Notes under the pieces: model-generated
The model's database searches: none
Seen by the model: only the letters and a program-made list of their open reading frames with translations
Told to the model about the DNA's origin: nothing
Assembly: GCF_001952855.1 (NCBI RefSeq)
Contig: NZ_LPNO01000053.1
Coordinates: 62,001 to 126,000, forward strand
From: Pseudomonas sp. ATCC PTA-122608
GTDB lineage: Bacteria; Pseudomonadota; Gammaproteobacteria; Pseudomonadales; Pseudomonadaceae
DNA: 64,000 bases
Direction of reading: 5' to 3'
Program-made: the position numbers and the translations under genes
Part shown: positions 1 to 7,668 of the stretch, in pieces
How positions within the stretch are numbered: the first letter of the stretch is position 1
Layout: each line of letters opens with the position of its first letter

Positions 1-35
1 ACCTGAAAGGTGAGTTGAACGCCAAGGTGAACTAA
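1..35 (+). CDS. 3' end of an unidentified CDS
   Basis: An open frame enters from the left edge and ends with codons for LKGELNAKVN and a TAA at 33-35. It is followed 20 bases later by a strong terminator on the same strand, which is why I read it as a real gene end. Ten residues are too few to name the product. Confidence 0.5.
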   Translation, partial: LKGELNAKVN

Positions 36-54
36 GCCTTATGCGTTAATGAAG

Positions 55-80
55 AAGCCCGCAGCGATGCGGGCTTTTTT
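55..80 (+). terminator. Rho-independent terminator
   Basis: The arms AAGCCCGC (55-62) and GCGGGCTT (69-76) form a perfect 8-bp GC-rich stem with a 6-nt loop, followed by a run of T to position 80. It serves the partial gene ending at 35. Confidence 0.9.
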
Positions 81-95
81 GTGGCTGAAATTTGA

Positions 96-389
96 TCAGG
101 CGGCTGTGGGTGTGTCGAAGCTGCGGTGTTCGATGACGCGGAATACATCGCTTACGTTCTGCACCAGGATGCGGGCGGTGTTGGCTACGTGGTTCAGGTC
201 ACGCTCCGCAAAATCGGGCAGGCTGGAGCAGGCCATCAGGTTGAGGTGTTCGAGGGCGGCATTGAGGCGTTCACGCAGGCAGGCGTGCAGGTCCTGTAGC
301 GGAGCTTCGCTGTCGATCAGGAGCACCGGGTATTCGGTGGCTGTTTCGGTGCAAGGGGTGAAGCGGCGGGGCGGGAGTTGTGGCTTCAT
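96..389 (-). CDS. Small DUF6124/DUF3077-like protein
   Basis: The product is 97 residues, soluble, with no signal peptide or membrane segment. The central part (LLIDSEAPLQDLHACLRERL, then a hydrophobic/Ala helix and a C-terminal helix) resembles the small Pseudomonas-specific proteins classed as DUF6124 or DUF3077, which exist as many paralogues per genome and have no known function. The ATG at 389 has a good ribosome site (AAGGA, 6 nt upstream). It lies directly downstream of a structured leader that resembles C4 antisense RNA, so its expression may be controlled after transcription starts. The family call is from recall of the sequence style; the gene itself is convincing. Confidence 0.7.
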   Translation of the reverse strand: MKPQLPPRRFTPCTETATEYPVLLIDSEAPLQDLHACLRERLNAALEHLNLMACSSLPDFAERDLNHVANTARILVQNVSDVFRVIEHRSFDTPTAA

Positions 390-446
390 GGCAAATCCTT
401 AACTCAAGAGAAGATTAGCCACCGTTTGCTGCGAAACAAATGGGGT

Positions 447-520
447 GGCAGTTGTACGCGGGTTCGCAGACCGAGGAGTTAAGACCCGGCAGACCCGAAG
501 GTCTCCCACGTACAACCGCC
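447..520 (-). ncRNA. C4-antisense-RNA-like structure in leader
   Basis: On the minus strand, 520-509 pairs with 458-447 in a 12-bp stem with one G-U pair; its core GTTGTACG/CGTACAAC is perfect. Inside sit a tight hairpin AGACC-TTCG-GGTCT (504-491) and then the segments TTAACTC (482-476) and CTGCGAACCC (469-460). This order (outer stem, small hairpin, GCCGG...CGG segment, GCGAACCCG) resembles the C4 antisense RNAs of phages P1/P7 and their chromosomal relatives. Both inner segments are complementary to the upstream leader at 600-576, as the a'/b' segments of C4 are to their targets. An open frame with a TTG start runs across this element (609-415); I regard it as non-coding. Confidence 0.55.
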
Positions 521-575
521 ATAAAAAACCGAGCATTGGCAGGACTGCCTATGTCGTATTTTGACGGGTACGGTA

Positions 576-600
576 TTAACTCTGTAGGGCTGCGAAACCC
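576..600 (-). promoter_or_regulatory. Leader segments complementary to the C4-like RNA
   Basis: The minus strand reads GGGTTTCGCAG (600-590) and then GAGTTAA (582-576). The first pairs with CTGCGAACCC of the C4-like element over 10 bp with one bulged U. The second pairs with TTAACTC over 7 bp. The two target segments lie in the order expected for C4-type antisense control. The pairing is seen in sequence; the regulatory role is inferred. Confidence 0.45.
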
Positions 601-668
601 TATCGCCAATCAATGCTTGCGACGGGGCGAACTATAAGCGCCGAGTCCAACCGCTGCAACCGGCCATC

Positions 669-768
669 TGTAGGAGCGAGCTTGCTCGCGAAGGTCGCGA
701 ACGATAACGCGGGAAGCCGGATGAAGCGCGGCGGTCTCGGGTTTTTCGCGAGCAAGCTCGCTCCTACA
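669..768. repeat. REPIN (GTAGGAGCGAGCTTGCTCGCGA type)
   Basis: Two inverted REP units of the GAGCGAGCTTGCTCGC subtype face each other, separated by about 50 bp. The pair lies just past the stop of the racemase gene. Confidence 0.9.
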
Positions 769-785
769 GTAAGCAGTGATGCAGC

Positions 786-2015
786 TTATTTATCCACCAA
801 CACCTTAGGATTGGAATTGCCCCACACCGTATACAGATCCGCCAGCAACGCACCGTTGATGTCTTCAACCTCCGCCTGGCTGGTCTCCACCGCGCCCTGC
901 TTGCCGAACAACACCACCTCATCGCCGCTCTTAACGGTCGGCACGTCGGTGACATCTACCATCAGCGTGTTCATCGACACCTTGCCCACCACCGGCACCC
1001 GGTGCCCGTTGATCAGCACCACGCCTTTGTTGGTAAACGCCCGGCGATAGCCGTCGGAATAACCGACGGTGATGTTCGCCAGTTTCGAATCCCGCGCCAG
1101 GGTGTAGGTGCGGTCGTAGCCCACGGTGTTGCCCTTCGGGTAGCTGTTGACCGACGCCACGTGGGATTTGAACTGCATCACGCGCTTGTATTCGGTGAAC
1201 GACGGCACGGTATCGCCAAACAGCAGGCCGCCCGGACGAACCATGTCCAGCCGTGACTCGGGCACTTCCAGGGTGGCGAAGGAGTTGGCGGCGTGCAGGG
1301 TGATTTTGCTGCGGTCGAGCTGGGCGACGTTGATCAGCCAGTTGGCTTGTTCGTTAAACGCCTTGAGCCCCGTGCGCACGTCGACGGCATCTTCAACGGC
1401 GAAGTGGGTCATGATCGCCGTCACCTGCAGGTTCGGCACCTTGGTAATGGCTACGGCGTCGCGGCGGCCTTGGGCGGTGGTCATTTCCACGCCGTTGCGG
1501 CTCATGCCGCTGGAGTTCAGGCCCAAGTGCACGACCAGCGGGCGGCCGTGGTTTTCGGCGATCAGGCTGGCGCGCACGGCGAAGTCCAGATTGCCCACCA
1601 GCTCTTCGACGTTATACGGCAACGCAGCTTCCAGCTCGCTCAGGGCGGCGGTGCGTACGCGGATCAGTTGGCCCTTGAAGCCGCTTTCACGGACCACGCG
1701 GGCTTCTTCGTTGCTGGCGATGCCAACGCAGGGTACGCCCAATTTGATCACCGAAGGCATCAGTAAACCGATGCCGTGACCGTAGGCATCCGCCTTGAGC
1801 ACGGCGCAGATTTTCGATTTGTCGGCGAGGCTGGCTTGCAGGGTGCGGATGTTGTTTTCGAAGGCGACTTTGTTGATTTCGACCCAGGCGTTGCTGTCCT
1901 GGATATTGACCTTGGCCACCCCGTCGGCCATCGAGAGAGGCGGGGCGGCGAAGGCCGGGTTTTGCAGCAGAGCCATGCCCATAGAGAGGGCGAGCAGGGT
2001 GCGGGAAAAGGGCAT
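786..2015 (-). CDS. alr: Periplasmic alanine / broad-specificity amino-acid racemase
   Basis: A 409-residue PLP-dependent racemase of the alanine racemase fold. The N-terminus is a clear signal peptide (hydrophobic stretch, then NPAFA-A about residue 23), so the enzyme is exported. The PLP lysine is K74 in VLKADAYGHG, and the second catalytic base is the tyrosine of VGYDRTY in the C-terminal barrel domain. A signal peptide and about 409 residues match the periplasmic broad-specificity racemases (Bsr/Bar) of P. putida and relatives, which act on Lys, Arg, Met and others, rather than the cytoplasmic Alr/DadX (about 357 residues). No dadA is beside it. Substrate range cannot be read from sequence alone. 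Confidence 0.9.
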   Translation of the reverse strand: MPFSRTLLALSMGMALLQNPAFAAPPLSMADGVAKVNIQDSNAWVEINKVAFENNIRTLQASLADKSKICAVLKADAYGHGIGLLMPSVIKLGVPCVGIASNEEARVVRESGFKGQLIRVRTAALSELEAALPYNVEELVGNLDFAVRASLIAENHGRPLVVHLGLNSSGMSRNGVEMTTAQGRRDAVAITKVPNLQVTAIMTHFAVEDAVDVRTGLKAFNEQANWLINVAQLDRSKITLHAANSFATLEVPESRLDMVRPGGLLFGDTVPSFTEYKRVMQFKSHVASVNSYPKGNTVGYDRTYTLARDSKLANITVGYSDGYRRAFTNKGVVLINGHRVPVVGKVSMNTLMVDVTDVPTVKSGDEVVLFGKQGAVETSQAEVEDINGALLADLYTVWGNSNPKVLVDK

Positions 2016-2156
2016 TGGGCAGTCTCCATGACTTTCTTATAGGGGGTAGTGCGCGTGCGCGGCGCCATACTCGGATTGTCCTACAAGAAAGTCGAGACCC
2101 TGGGTCGCGGTTCTGTCCTAAAGCGTCGTGGGACCGGTCGCTGAAGCGAATCAGCT

Positions 2157-2822
2157 TCAGTCGTGATCAATATCCAGCTTGGCAAACGTCACCCGGGCGC
2201 CTTCCTTGCTGTTGCCGCTGTTGTCCTGCACGTAGGCACCGGCCTTGAAGTACAGCGGCTGTTTGCCCCACGCAGCACCGATGCGTTCGTTCCACTGCCC
2301 GTTGGCCGCGTCGACGCTCAGCAGGCCAGCCTTGTTCAGGTGGATGACGTAGGTGAAGTCGCGGTCCAGCGGTACGTTCTCGGCAACGATGATCACCCGG
2401 CCTTCTGACTCGTCGGGACGCATGCGCACCTTGGCGACGATGTTGCCGGTCTGGGTTTTTTCCTTGTATTGGTACTCGACCTTGATCAGTGGCTTCTGGC
2501 TTTCGTAGGCGTGGATTTGACCGATCACCACCTTGCCGGACGACGGCACCTTGTTGACCGCCAACGTGGCACGCAGGAAATTGTCGGCGTCGCTGTAGAG
2601 CCAGTTGCGCAGGCGGCCGTCGGAGTAGGTTTCACGCAGTTCGCTACGCGGGTAAACCGCGTTTTCGGTACGCGTGCCGGTGACCGGGGTCCAGAATTGC
2701 ACGCTGCTGCCTTCGGCCTGGAAGTATTGGTCCTTGAACCCGCTGAGCAGTTTCGGGGTGTCGATGGTCGAGGGCGGGGAGCCGACGGGGATGCTCAGGT
2801 TCCAGGTGGACAGATCAATCAT
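2157..2822 (-). CDS. Polysaccharide lyase family 7 (alginate lyase)
   Basis: A 221-residue single-domain PL7 protein. The three family motifs are in order: RSELRE (near residue 60), QIH (near 103) and YFKAGAYVQ (near 197), supplying the Arg, Gln/His and Tyr of the active site for beta-elimination of alginate. No signal peptide is seen, so the protein is either cytosolic or exported by another route; PA1167 of P. aeruginosa is, from memory, a similar stand-alone PL7 enzyme. The stop overlaps a perfect 7-bp dyad (2141-2147/2154-2160) that lacks a T run. It is not part of an alginate biosynthesis cluster here. Confidence 0.85.
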   Translation of the reverse strand: MIDLSTWNLSIPVGSPPSTIDTPKLLSGFKDQYFQAEGSSVQFWTPVTGTRTENAVYPRSELRETYSDGRLRNWLYSDADNFLRATLAVNKVPSSGKVVIGQIHAYESQKPLIKVEYQYKEKTQTGNIVAKVRMRPDESEGRVIIVAENVPLDRDFTYVIHLNKAGLLSVDAANGQWNERIGAAWGKQPLYFKAGAYVQDNSGNSKEGARVTFAKLDIDHD

Positions 2823-3130
2823 TGAATACGCCTTTAACGGGGAGAGAAGGCCTTGGCTCGGGAGCCGGCACTTTCTTTATAGGTGGCTCGAAATGGATTG
2901 TTAATGATTTTGTGGCGGATTGTTGGCGCCAATCAAATGTCAAAAAGCCATGTTTCACGTAAACCGCGGGCTGTAGACACTGACCGTTAGTCGGTTGTCT
3001 GGAGTTTGGCGCAATGATGGCACCGTCGTGGCTTCTGCTTTATGGGATCCGAGGCTAGAGTGAGCCCTTATTGTTTATCCGGTTTTGTCGCAAAAATGAC
3101 CGGAATGACGCCGACGAAAGAGAAGCAGCA
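2823..3130. other. Divergent intergenic region, PL7 lyase / c-di-GMP protein
   Basis: About 300 bp without a gene. It must hold the promoters of the two divergent genes. It contains a 10-bp palindrome TTGGCGCCAA (2923-2932) embedded in GATTG...CAATC. No terminator, repeat or REP unit is visible. Confidence 0.5.
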
Positions 3131-5242
3131 ATGGAATGCGCTCCAATCAAGCCCCGCGATGGTTGTTCAGTGCTTCTGGTGGTCGATGACTATCCCGAAA
3201 ACCTGATCAGCATGCGTGCGCTATTGCAGCGTGAAGACTGGCATGTGGTGACGGCGGCATCCGGGGTTGAAGCCTTGGAATTGCTGCTCGAGCATGACGT
3301 CGATCTGGTGCTGCTCGATGTAATGATGCCCGGTATGGACGGGTTCGAGGTGGCTCGGCTGATGCGGGGAAGCCAGCGCACGCAACTGACCCCGATCATC
3401 TTTCTCAGCGCCCACGCCCAGTCGCCGGCGGCGATGCTGGAAGGGTATGCCAGCGGCGCAATCGACTACCTGCTGAAACCCTTCGATCCGAATATCCTCA
3501 AGCCCAAGGTCCAGGCCCTGCTGGAGCACCAGCGCAATCGCCGGGCCTTGCAGCGGCTGAGCCACGACCTTGAATCCGCCCGTGCCTTCAATGCCTCGGT
3601 GCTGGACAATGCCGCCGAAGGCATCCTGGTGGTGGGCGAGGACGGTGTGATCAGCTACGCCAACCCGGCGATTTCGCGGCTGCTGAATGCGCCGGTTGCC
3701 GAGCTACAGGGCGCCGAGTTCCTCGATTTTTTGCAAAAGCCCCACGTGCCTGCCTGGTCTGACTCGGCTTTGTACGAAGGTTACAAACGCGGCGAAACCT
3801 GGCGCCTGCACGACGCGATTTTGCGCACCGTGCCCGGCCAGCAGCTGCCGGTGGCGATGTCGTGTGCGCCGCTGCCGGCCGAGCAGAAAGCCATGGTGGT
3901 GACGGTGCTGGACATGTCCGAGGTGCGCCATCTGCATCAGCAACTGGAGTTCCAGGCGGTGACCGACCCGCTGACCGGCTTGCTCAATCGGCGCGGGTTT
4001 CACCAGTCCGTGGAGAATGTGCTCCTGCGCAGTGAGCGTAACGAACAGTCGCTGGTGCTGCTGTACCTGGACCTCGACGGGTTCAAGCGGGTCAATGATT
4101 CCCTGGGCCACGACGCCGGTGACCGGGTGCTGCGCTGGGTCGCGGAGCAGTTGAAAGCGTGCCTTCGTTCTTATGACATTCTTGGACGCATGGGCGGGGA
4201 TGAATTCACCGCGCTGTTGGAGCTGGAGTTCCCGGAGCAGGCGGCCAAAATTGCGGAAAAACTGATCGAACGGGTGTCGATCTGTCAGCAGGTTGACGGT
4301 TTGGATGTGATGCTCGGGGTCAGTATCGGTATTGCCACGTTCCCGGACTGCGGCTCGGACCTCAACGGCCTGCTGCGCGCGGCGGACGTCGCCATGTACG
4401 AAGCCAAGCGCGCCGGACGTCAGCAATATCGCTATTACGACCAGGAAATGAACGGCCGCGCCCGCTCGCGCTTGATGCTCGAAGACAGTGTGCGCAGCGC
4501 CATCGACAGCAAGGATTTCACCCTGGTGTACCAGCCGCAGGTGTCGTTGCACGACGGCCAGCTGCGGGGTGTCGAGGTGCTGCTGCGCTGGCAGCATCCG
4601 AGCGTTGGCGATGTGCCGCCGGGGCTGTTTTTGCCGTTGCTGGAAGAGGCGCGGCTGATCAGCCAATTGAGCACCTGGATCTACCAGCAGGTGGCCGCCC
4701 AGCGGCAGGCATGGAAGTCGGTGTTCGGCGACGAGTTGGTGCTGAGCGTGAGTTTGAGCAGCAGCCAGTTCAATATGCCGAACCTCGCCAGCCAGCTGCA
4801 GCAGGTGCTGGATCGACATGGGCTGCAGGGCCGGCAGCTTGAGGTGGAGATCAGCGAAGAAAGCCTGATGCACAACCTGGATGAGTCCACCAAGCAGCTC
4901 AAGCTGTTGCGCCAGGCCGGTGTGCGGATTGCGCTGGATGATTTCGGCGCCGGGAACTGTTCCCTGGCGCACCTGCGGGACCTGGAATTCGACACCCTCA
5001 AGCTCGACCCGAAGCTGGTCGCTCGCCTGCCGGGCTCATCCCGGGACGCGGCGATGGCGCGGAGCATTATCGAACTGTGCCGGCACTTCGATCTGCTGGT
5101 GATTGCCGAGGGCGTCGAGACCCAGGAGCAAGTCGAATGGCTCAAGGCCAACGGTTGCCAGTTCATCCAGGGGCCGCAGGTGGCGGCCCCGTTGATAGCG
5201 GATGAAGTCGCCAACTGGCACCTGCGCGCAGCGTCCCGCTGA
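3131..5242 (+). CDS. REC-PAS-GGDEF-EAL c-di-GMP signalling protein
   Basis: Starting at ATG 3131 (AGAGAAG upstream) the product is 703 residues. A receiver domain (about 15-135) carries the phospho-acceptor Asp in LLDVMMPGMDG and Lys in LLKPFD. A PAS domain (about 160-270) follows, then a GGDEF domain with an intact GGDEF and an inhibitory RxxD (RSYD) five residues before it, so cyclase activity with product inhibition is plausible. The EAL domain has VEVLLRW for EAL, SVSLS for the usual SVNLS (metal-binding Asn replaced by Ser), but keeps EISEE, DDFGAG and AEGVE; phosphodiesterase activity may be reduced. No histidine kinase is adjacent. A start at 3071 is possible but lacks a good ribosome site. 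Confidence 0.92.
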   Translation: MECAPIKPRDGCSVLLVVDDYPENLISMRALLQREDWHVVTAASGVEALELLLEHDVDLVLLDVMMPGMDGFEVARLMRGSQRTQLTPIIFLSAHAQSPAAMLEGYASGAIDYLLKPFDPNILKPKVQALLEHQRNRRALQRLSHDLESARAFNASVLDNAAEGILVVGEDGVISYANPAISRLLNAPVAELQGAEFLDFLQKPHVPAWSDSALYEGYKRGETWRLHDAILRTVPGQQLPVAMSCAPLPAEQKAMVVTVLDMSEVRHLHQQLEFQAVTDPLTGLLNRRGFHQSVENVLLRSERNEQSLVLLYLDLDGFKRVNDSLGHDAGDRVLRWVAEQLKACLRSYDILGRMGGDEFTALLELEFPEQAAKIAEKLIERVSICQQVDGLDVMLGVSIGIATFPDCGSDLNGLLRAADVAMYEAKRAGRQQYRYYDQEMNGRARSRLMLEDSVRSAIDSKDFTLVYQPQVSLHDGQLRGVEVLLRWQHPSVGDVPPGLFLPLLEEARLISQLSTWIYQQVAAQRQAWKSVFGDELVLSVSLSSSQFNMPNLASQLQQVLDRHGLQGRQLEVEISEESLMHNLDESTKQLKLLRQAGVRIALDDFGAGNCSLAHLRDLEFDTLKLDPKLVARLPGSSRDAAMARSIIELCRHFDLLVIAEGVETQEQVEWLKANGCQFIQGPQVAAPLIADEVANWHLRAASR

Positions 5243-5285
5243 ATTCGCTACACTGGCGGCCATTCAAATACCCGTTGTTGACCTC

Positions 5286-5786
5286 ATGACCGCGCTGAAA
5301 TACCTCCAGGCCTACCCCCCAGCATTGCAGGAGCAAGTGCGTCAGTTGATTGCCAAGGACCAACTCGGCGACTACCTGACCCAGCGCTACCCCGAGCGGC
5401 ACGGGGTGCAGAGCGACAAAGCGCTGTACAACTACGCCCAGGCCTTGAAGCAGGAACACCTGCGCAACGCCCCGGCCATCGACAAAGTGCTGTTCGATAA
5501 CCGCCTGGACCTGACCCACCGCGCCCTCGGCCTGCACACCACCATCTCCCGGGTGCAGGGCGGCAACCTCAAGTCGAAGAAAGAAATCCGCATCGCCTCG
5601 CTGTTCAAGGAAGCCGCGCCGGAGTTTCTGCGCATGATCGTGGTACACGAACTGGCGCACTTCAAGGAATCGGACCACAACAAGGCGTTCTACAAACTCT
5701 GTGAATACATGCTGCCGGGCTACCATCAGGTGGAATTCGACCTGCGGGTATACCTGACCTGGCGGGACATGCAGGGCAAGCCCTAA
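5286..5786 (+). CDS. YgjP-like M48/WLM-type metallopeptidase domain protein
   Basis: Starting at ATG 5286 the product is 166 residues. The signature is VVHELAHFKESDHNKAFYKLC: an HExxH zinc-binding helix followed closely by a DH pair, as in the YgjP/DUF45 and SprT-like minimal metallopeptidases. There is no signal peptide or membrane segment, so it is cytosolic. It follows the c-di-GMP gene by 43 bp on the same strand and precedes a small wHTH gene by 19 bp, suggesting a short operon. Family and zinc site are clear; the substrate is unknown. Confidence 0.85.
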   Translation: MTALKYLQAYPPALQEQVRQLIAKDQLGDYLTQRYPERHGVQSDKALYNYAQALKQEHLRNAPAIDKVLFDNRLDLTHRALGLHTTISRVQGGNLKSKKEIRIASLFKEAAPEFLRMIVVHELAHFKESDHNKAFYKLCEYMLPGYHQVEFDLRVYLTWRDMQGKP

Positions 5787-5805
5787 CCTTCAAAGGCGAT
5801 CGAGC

Positions 5806-6102
5806 ATGGATGTGAGCAAGACCAAAAGCAGCTTCTACCGGCGCTTGTATGTGGCGTATCTGATCGACAGCCAGTTGGCCAGCAGCGTCCCGGCCCTGAC
5901 CGAAGTCACGGGCATGCCCCGGCGCACTGCCCAGGACACGATTGCGGCGTTGGCGGATTTGGACATTGTGTGTGAGTTTGAGCAGGAAGACGGCGCCCGC
6001 AATCATGCCGGGCGCTATCGGATTCACAGTTGGGGCGCGATCGAGCCGCGCTGGATCGAGGCGAACCTGGCGAGCATTAAACAGGTGTTGGGGTACCCCT
6101 GA
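5806..6102 (+). CDS. Small winged-helix DNA-binding protein
   Basis: A 98-residue protein built as one winged helix: YVAYLIDSQLASSVPALTEVTGMPRRTAQDTIAAL gives helix-turn-helix geometry with a recognition helix about residues 43-55, and the wing is RNHAGRYRIHSWG. Conserved hypothetical wHTH proteins of this size occur next to the YgjP-like gene in pseudomonads, as far as I recall. It has AAAGGCG upstream of ATG 5806 and lies 19 bp after the metallopeptidase gene, so the two are probably co-transcribed. No ligand or dimer domain is present. Confidence 0.8.
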   Translation: MDVSKTKSSFYRRLYVAYLIDSQLASSVPALTEVTGMPRRTAQDTIAALADLDIVCEFEQEDGARNHAGRYRIHSWGAIEPRWIEANLASIKQVLGYP

Positions 6103-6128
6103 AGGTTTGTGGTGACCGGGCTGACGCC

Positions 6129-6211
6129 TTCGCGAGCAAGCCCGCTCCCACATTCGACCGCATTCCAAAGGTGGGACTCGGTCAAATGTGGGAGCGGGCT
6201 TGCTCGCGAAG
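6129..6211. repeat. REPIN (GTGGGAGCGGGCTTGCTCGCGA type)
   Basis: Two inverted REP units of the GAGCGGGCTTGCTCGC subtype lie between convergent genes (wHTH and elaA). Their outer ends are the CGCGA side, the reverse of most pairs in this window. Confidence 0.9.
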
Positions 6212-6217
6212 AGGCCC

Positions 6218-6670
6218 TCATGCCCGGCGCATGCCTATATGTGGAATGTCATCCTCAAGGTATTCCTCACCCGCCACCACAAACCCGTATCGCCCGTAAT
6301 ACCCCTGCAAATGCGCCTGGGCCGACAGATAGATCGGCACGTCGGGCCACTGTTTCTCCGCCTGCCTGAGAGCCTCATCCATCATCTCGTGCCCCAGCCC
6401 GGTGCCCCGCGCACTCGGTGCGACGATCACCCGGCCGATCACCACATCGCCGCCCTGGGATTCAGGATCAAGCAGGCGCAGGTAGGCCTGTAATTGGCCG
6501 TCGCTCCAGGCCATCAGGTGATGGGTGTCGCCGTCCAGGTCCTGGCCATCGATGTCTTGGTACACGCATTTCTGCTCGACAACGAAGACCTCCGAGCGCA
6601 GGCGCAAAATGGCGTACAGCTGCTCCTTGCCCAAGTCACTGTGGTGTTTGCAGACCCATTCGACTGTCAT
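6218..6670 (-). CDS. elaA: ElaA-type GNAT N-acetyltransferase
   Basis: A 150-residue GNAT protein. The N-terminal LRSEVFVVEQKCVYQDIDGQDLD is typical of ElaA, and the acetyl-CoA loop is RVIVAPSARGTGLGHEMM (R/Q-x-x-G-x-G/A) near residues 80-97, followed by the YYGRYGF motif. Length matches E. coli ElaA (about 153). The start at 6670 has GAGAGAA upstream. The acceptor substrate is unknown. Monocistronic, facing the REPIN. Confidence 0.9.
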   Translation of the reverse strand: MTVEWVCKHHSDLGKEQLYAILRLRSEVFVVEQKCVYQDIDGQDLDGDTHHLMAWSDGQLQAYLRLLDPESQGGDVVIGRVIVAPSARGTGLGHEMMDEALRQAEKQWPDVPIYLSAQAHLQGYYGRYGFVVAGEEYLEDDIPHIGMRRA

Positions 6671-6891
6671 GGTGTTCTCTCGGCTAATTGTCTGGTCAGG
6701 ATAGTAAGCGCGTGGGAGGCGAGTGTCTAAATTGCGGCTTTTTTGTGAGTGAGATCAATTTGCCATCATTCTGTGCGTGCGCGACTGCCGCGTTTGTGTA
6801 ATCTGCAGCGCAGGCTCATTGATGAGCTACTGTTAAACCCTCGGGTTCAACCCTGAGGTCAGGCCATAGAACGCCCGCCAAGGACTTGAGC

Positions 6892-7629
6892 ATGCCGCGA
6901 TTTTCTCGTGCCGTTGCTTTGATCGGTTTGTTGTTGCTGGCCCAGACGGCGGCGGCAGAACGCTTGCGCCTGGTGGCGGATGCCTGGCCGCCGTTTACCG
7001 ATGCCACCCTGATCAATGGGGGGTTGGCCACCGACATCGTCACCACCGCCCTGGCCCGCGCCGGCTATGCCAGTGACTTTGAACAGGTGCCCTGGGCCCG
7101 AGCGCTTATGGGCGTGGGCGATGGGCGTTACGACGTGCTGGTCAATGCCTGGTACGACGATGCGCGTACTCAGTTGGGGCAGTTTTCCGGTGAGTACTTG
7201 CTCAATCGGGTGCTGTTTCTAAAGCGTCGGGATGACGCCATTGAGTACCAGAACCTGCAACAACTCCACGACTATCCCATCGCAGTGGTGCGCGGCTATG
7301 CCTATTCCGCGGCGTTCGACGCTGATCCGCAATTGCAGAAAGTCCCTGTGCATAACTTCGCCATGGCCGTACGCATGCTGGCGGCGCAGCGGGTGCGGCT
7401 GACGGTGGAGGATGAATTCGTCGCCCGCTACTACCTGGCGCGGGAGTCCGCCACCGTGCGTAATGCGGTGGAGTTTTTGCCGATGCCGCTGAGCGAGAAC
7501 AGCCTGCACATTTTGGTCAGCCTGAAAAATCCGCAGCATGAGCAGATTGTCGCCGGGTTTGATCGGGAGATCGCCAGGATGAAGGCGGATGGTAGCTATG
7601 CGCGGTTGATGAAGCAGCATGGGATGTAG
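6892..7629 (+). CDS. Periplasmic amino-acid-type solute-binding protein
   Basis: Starting at ATG 6892 (AAGGA 6-7 nt upstream) the product is 245 residues. Signal peptide: ALIGLLLLAQTAAA-E. The mature part is a single SBP family 3 domain (LRLVADAWPPFTD... GGLATDIVTTALARAGY ... PWARALMGVGDGRYDVLVNAWYDDAR). No permease or ATPase gene is beside it, so it either works with a distant ABC transporter or is an orphan sensor-type binding protein, as is common in pseudomonads. Ligand unknown. Confidence 0.85.
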   Translation: MPRFSRAVALIGLLLLAQTAAAERLRLVADAWPPFTDATLINGGLATDIVTTALARAGYASDFEQVPWARALMGVGDGRYDVLVNAWYDDARTQLGQFSGEYLLNRVLFLKRRDDAIEYQNLQQLHDYPIAVVRGYAYSAAFDADPQLQKVPVHNFAMAVRMLAAQRVRLTVEDEFVARYYLARESATVRNAVEFLPMPLSENSLHILVSLKNPQHEQIVAGFDREIARMKADGSYARLMKQHGM

Positions 7630-7643
7630 TGGGGCTAATGGCT

Positions 7644-7664
7644 CCTTCGACTTGCTCGCGAAAG
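7644..7664. repeat. Solitary, truncated REP half
   Basis: The minus-strand reading TTTCGCGAGCAAGTCGAAG matches the start of a REP variant also seen in full at 34013-34051. No partner lies within 300 bp. It sits in the 39-bp gap between convergent genes. Confidence 0.55.
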
Positions 7665-7668
7665 GGGT

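Noticed and set aside
415..609. A 64-codon minus-strand frame (TTG start) as a protein
   Set aside because: It runs straight across the C4-like stem structure, has no ribosome site and its conservation would be explained by RNA pairing.
2141..2160. A terminator at the end of the PL7 lyase gene
   Set aside because: The 7-bp dyad overlaps the stop codon and lacks a T run.
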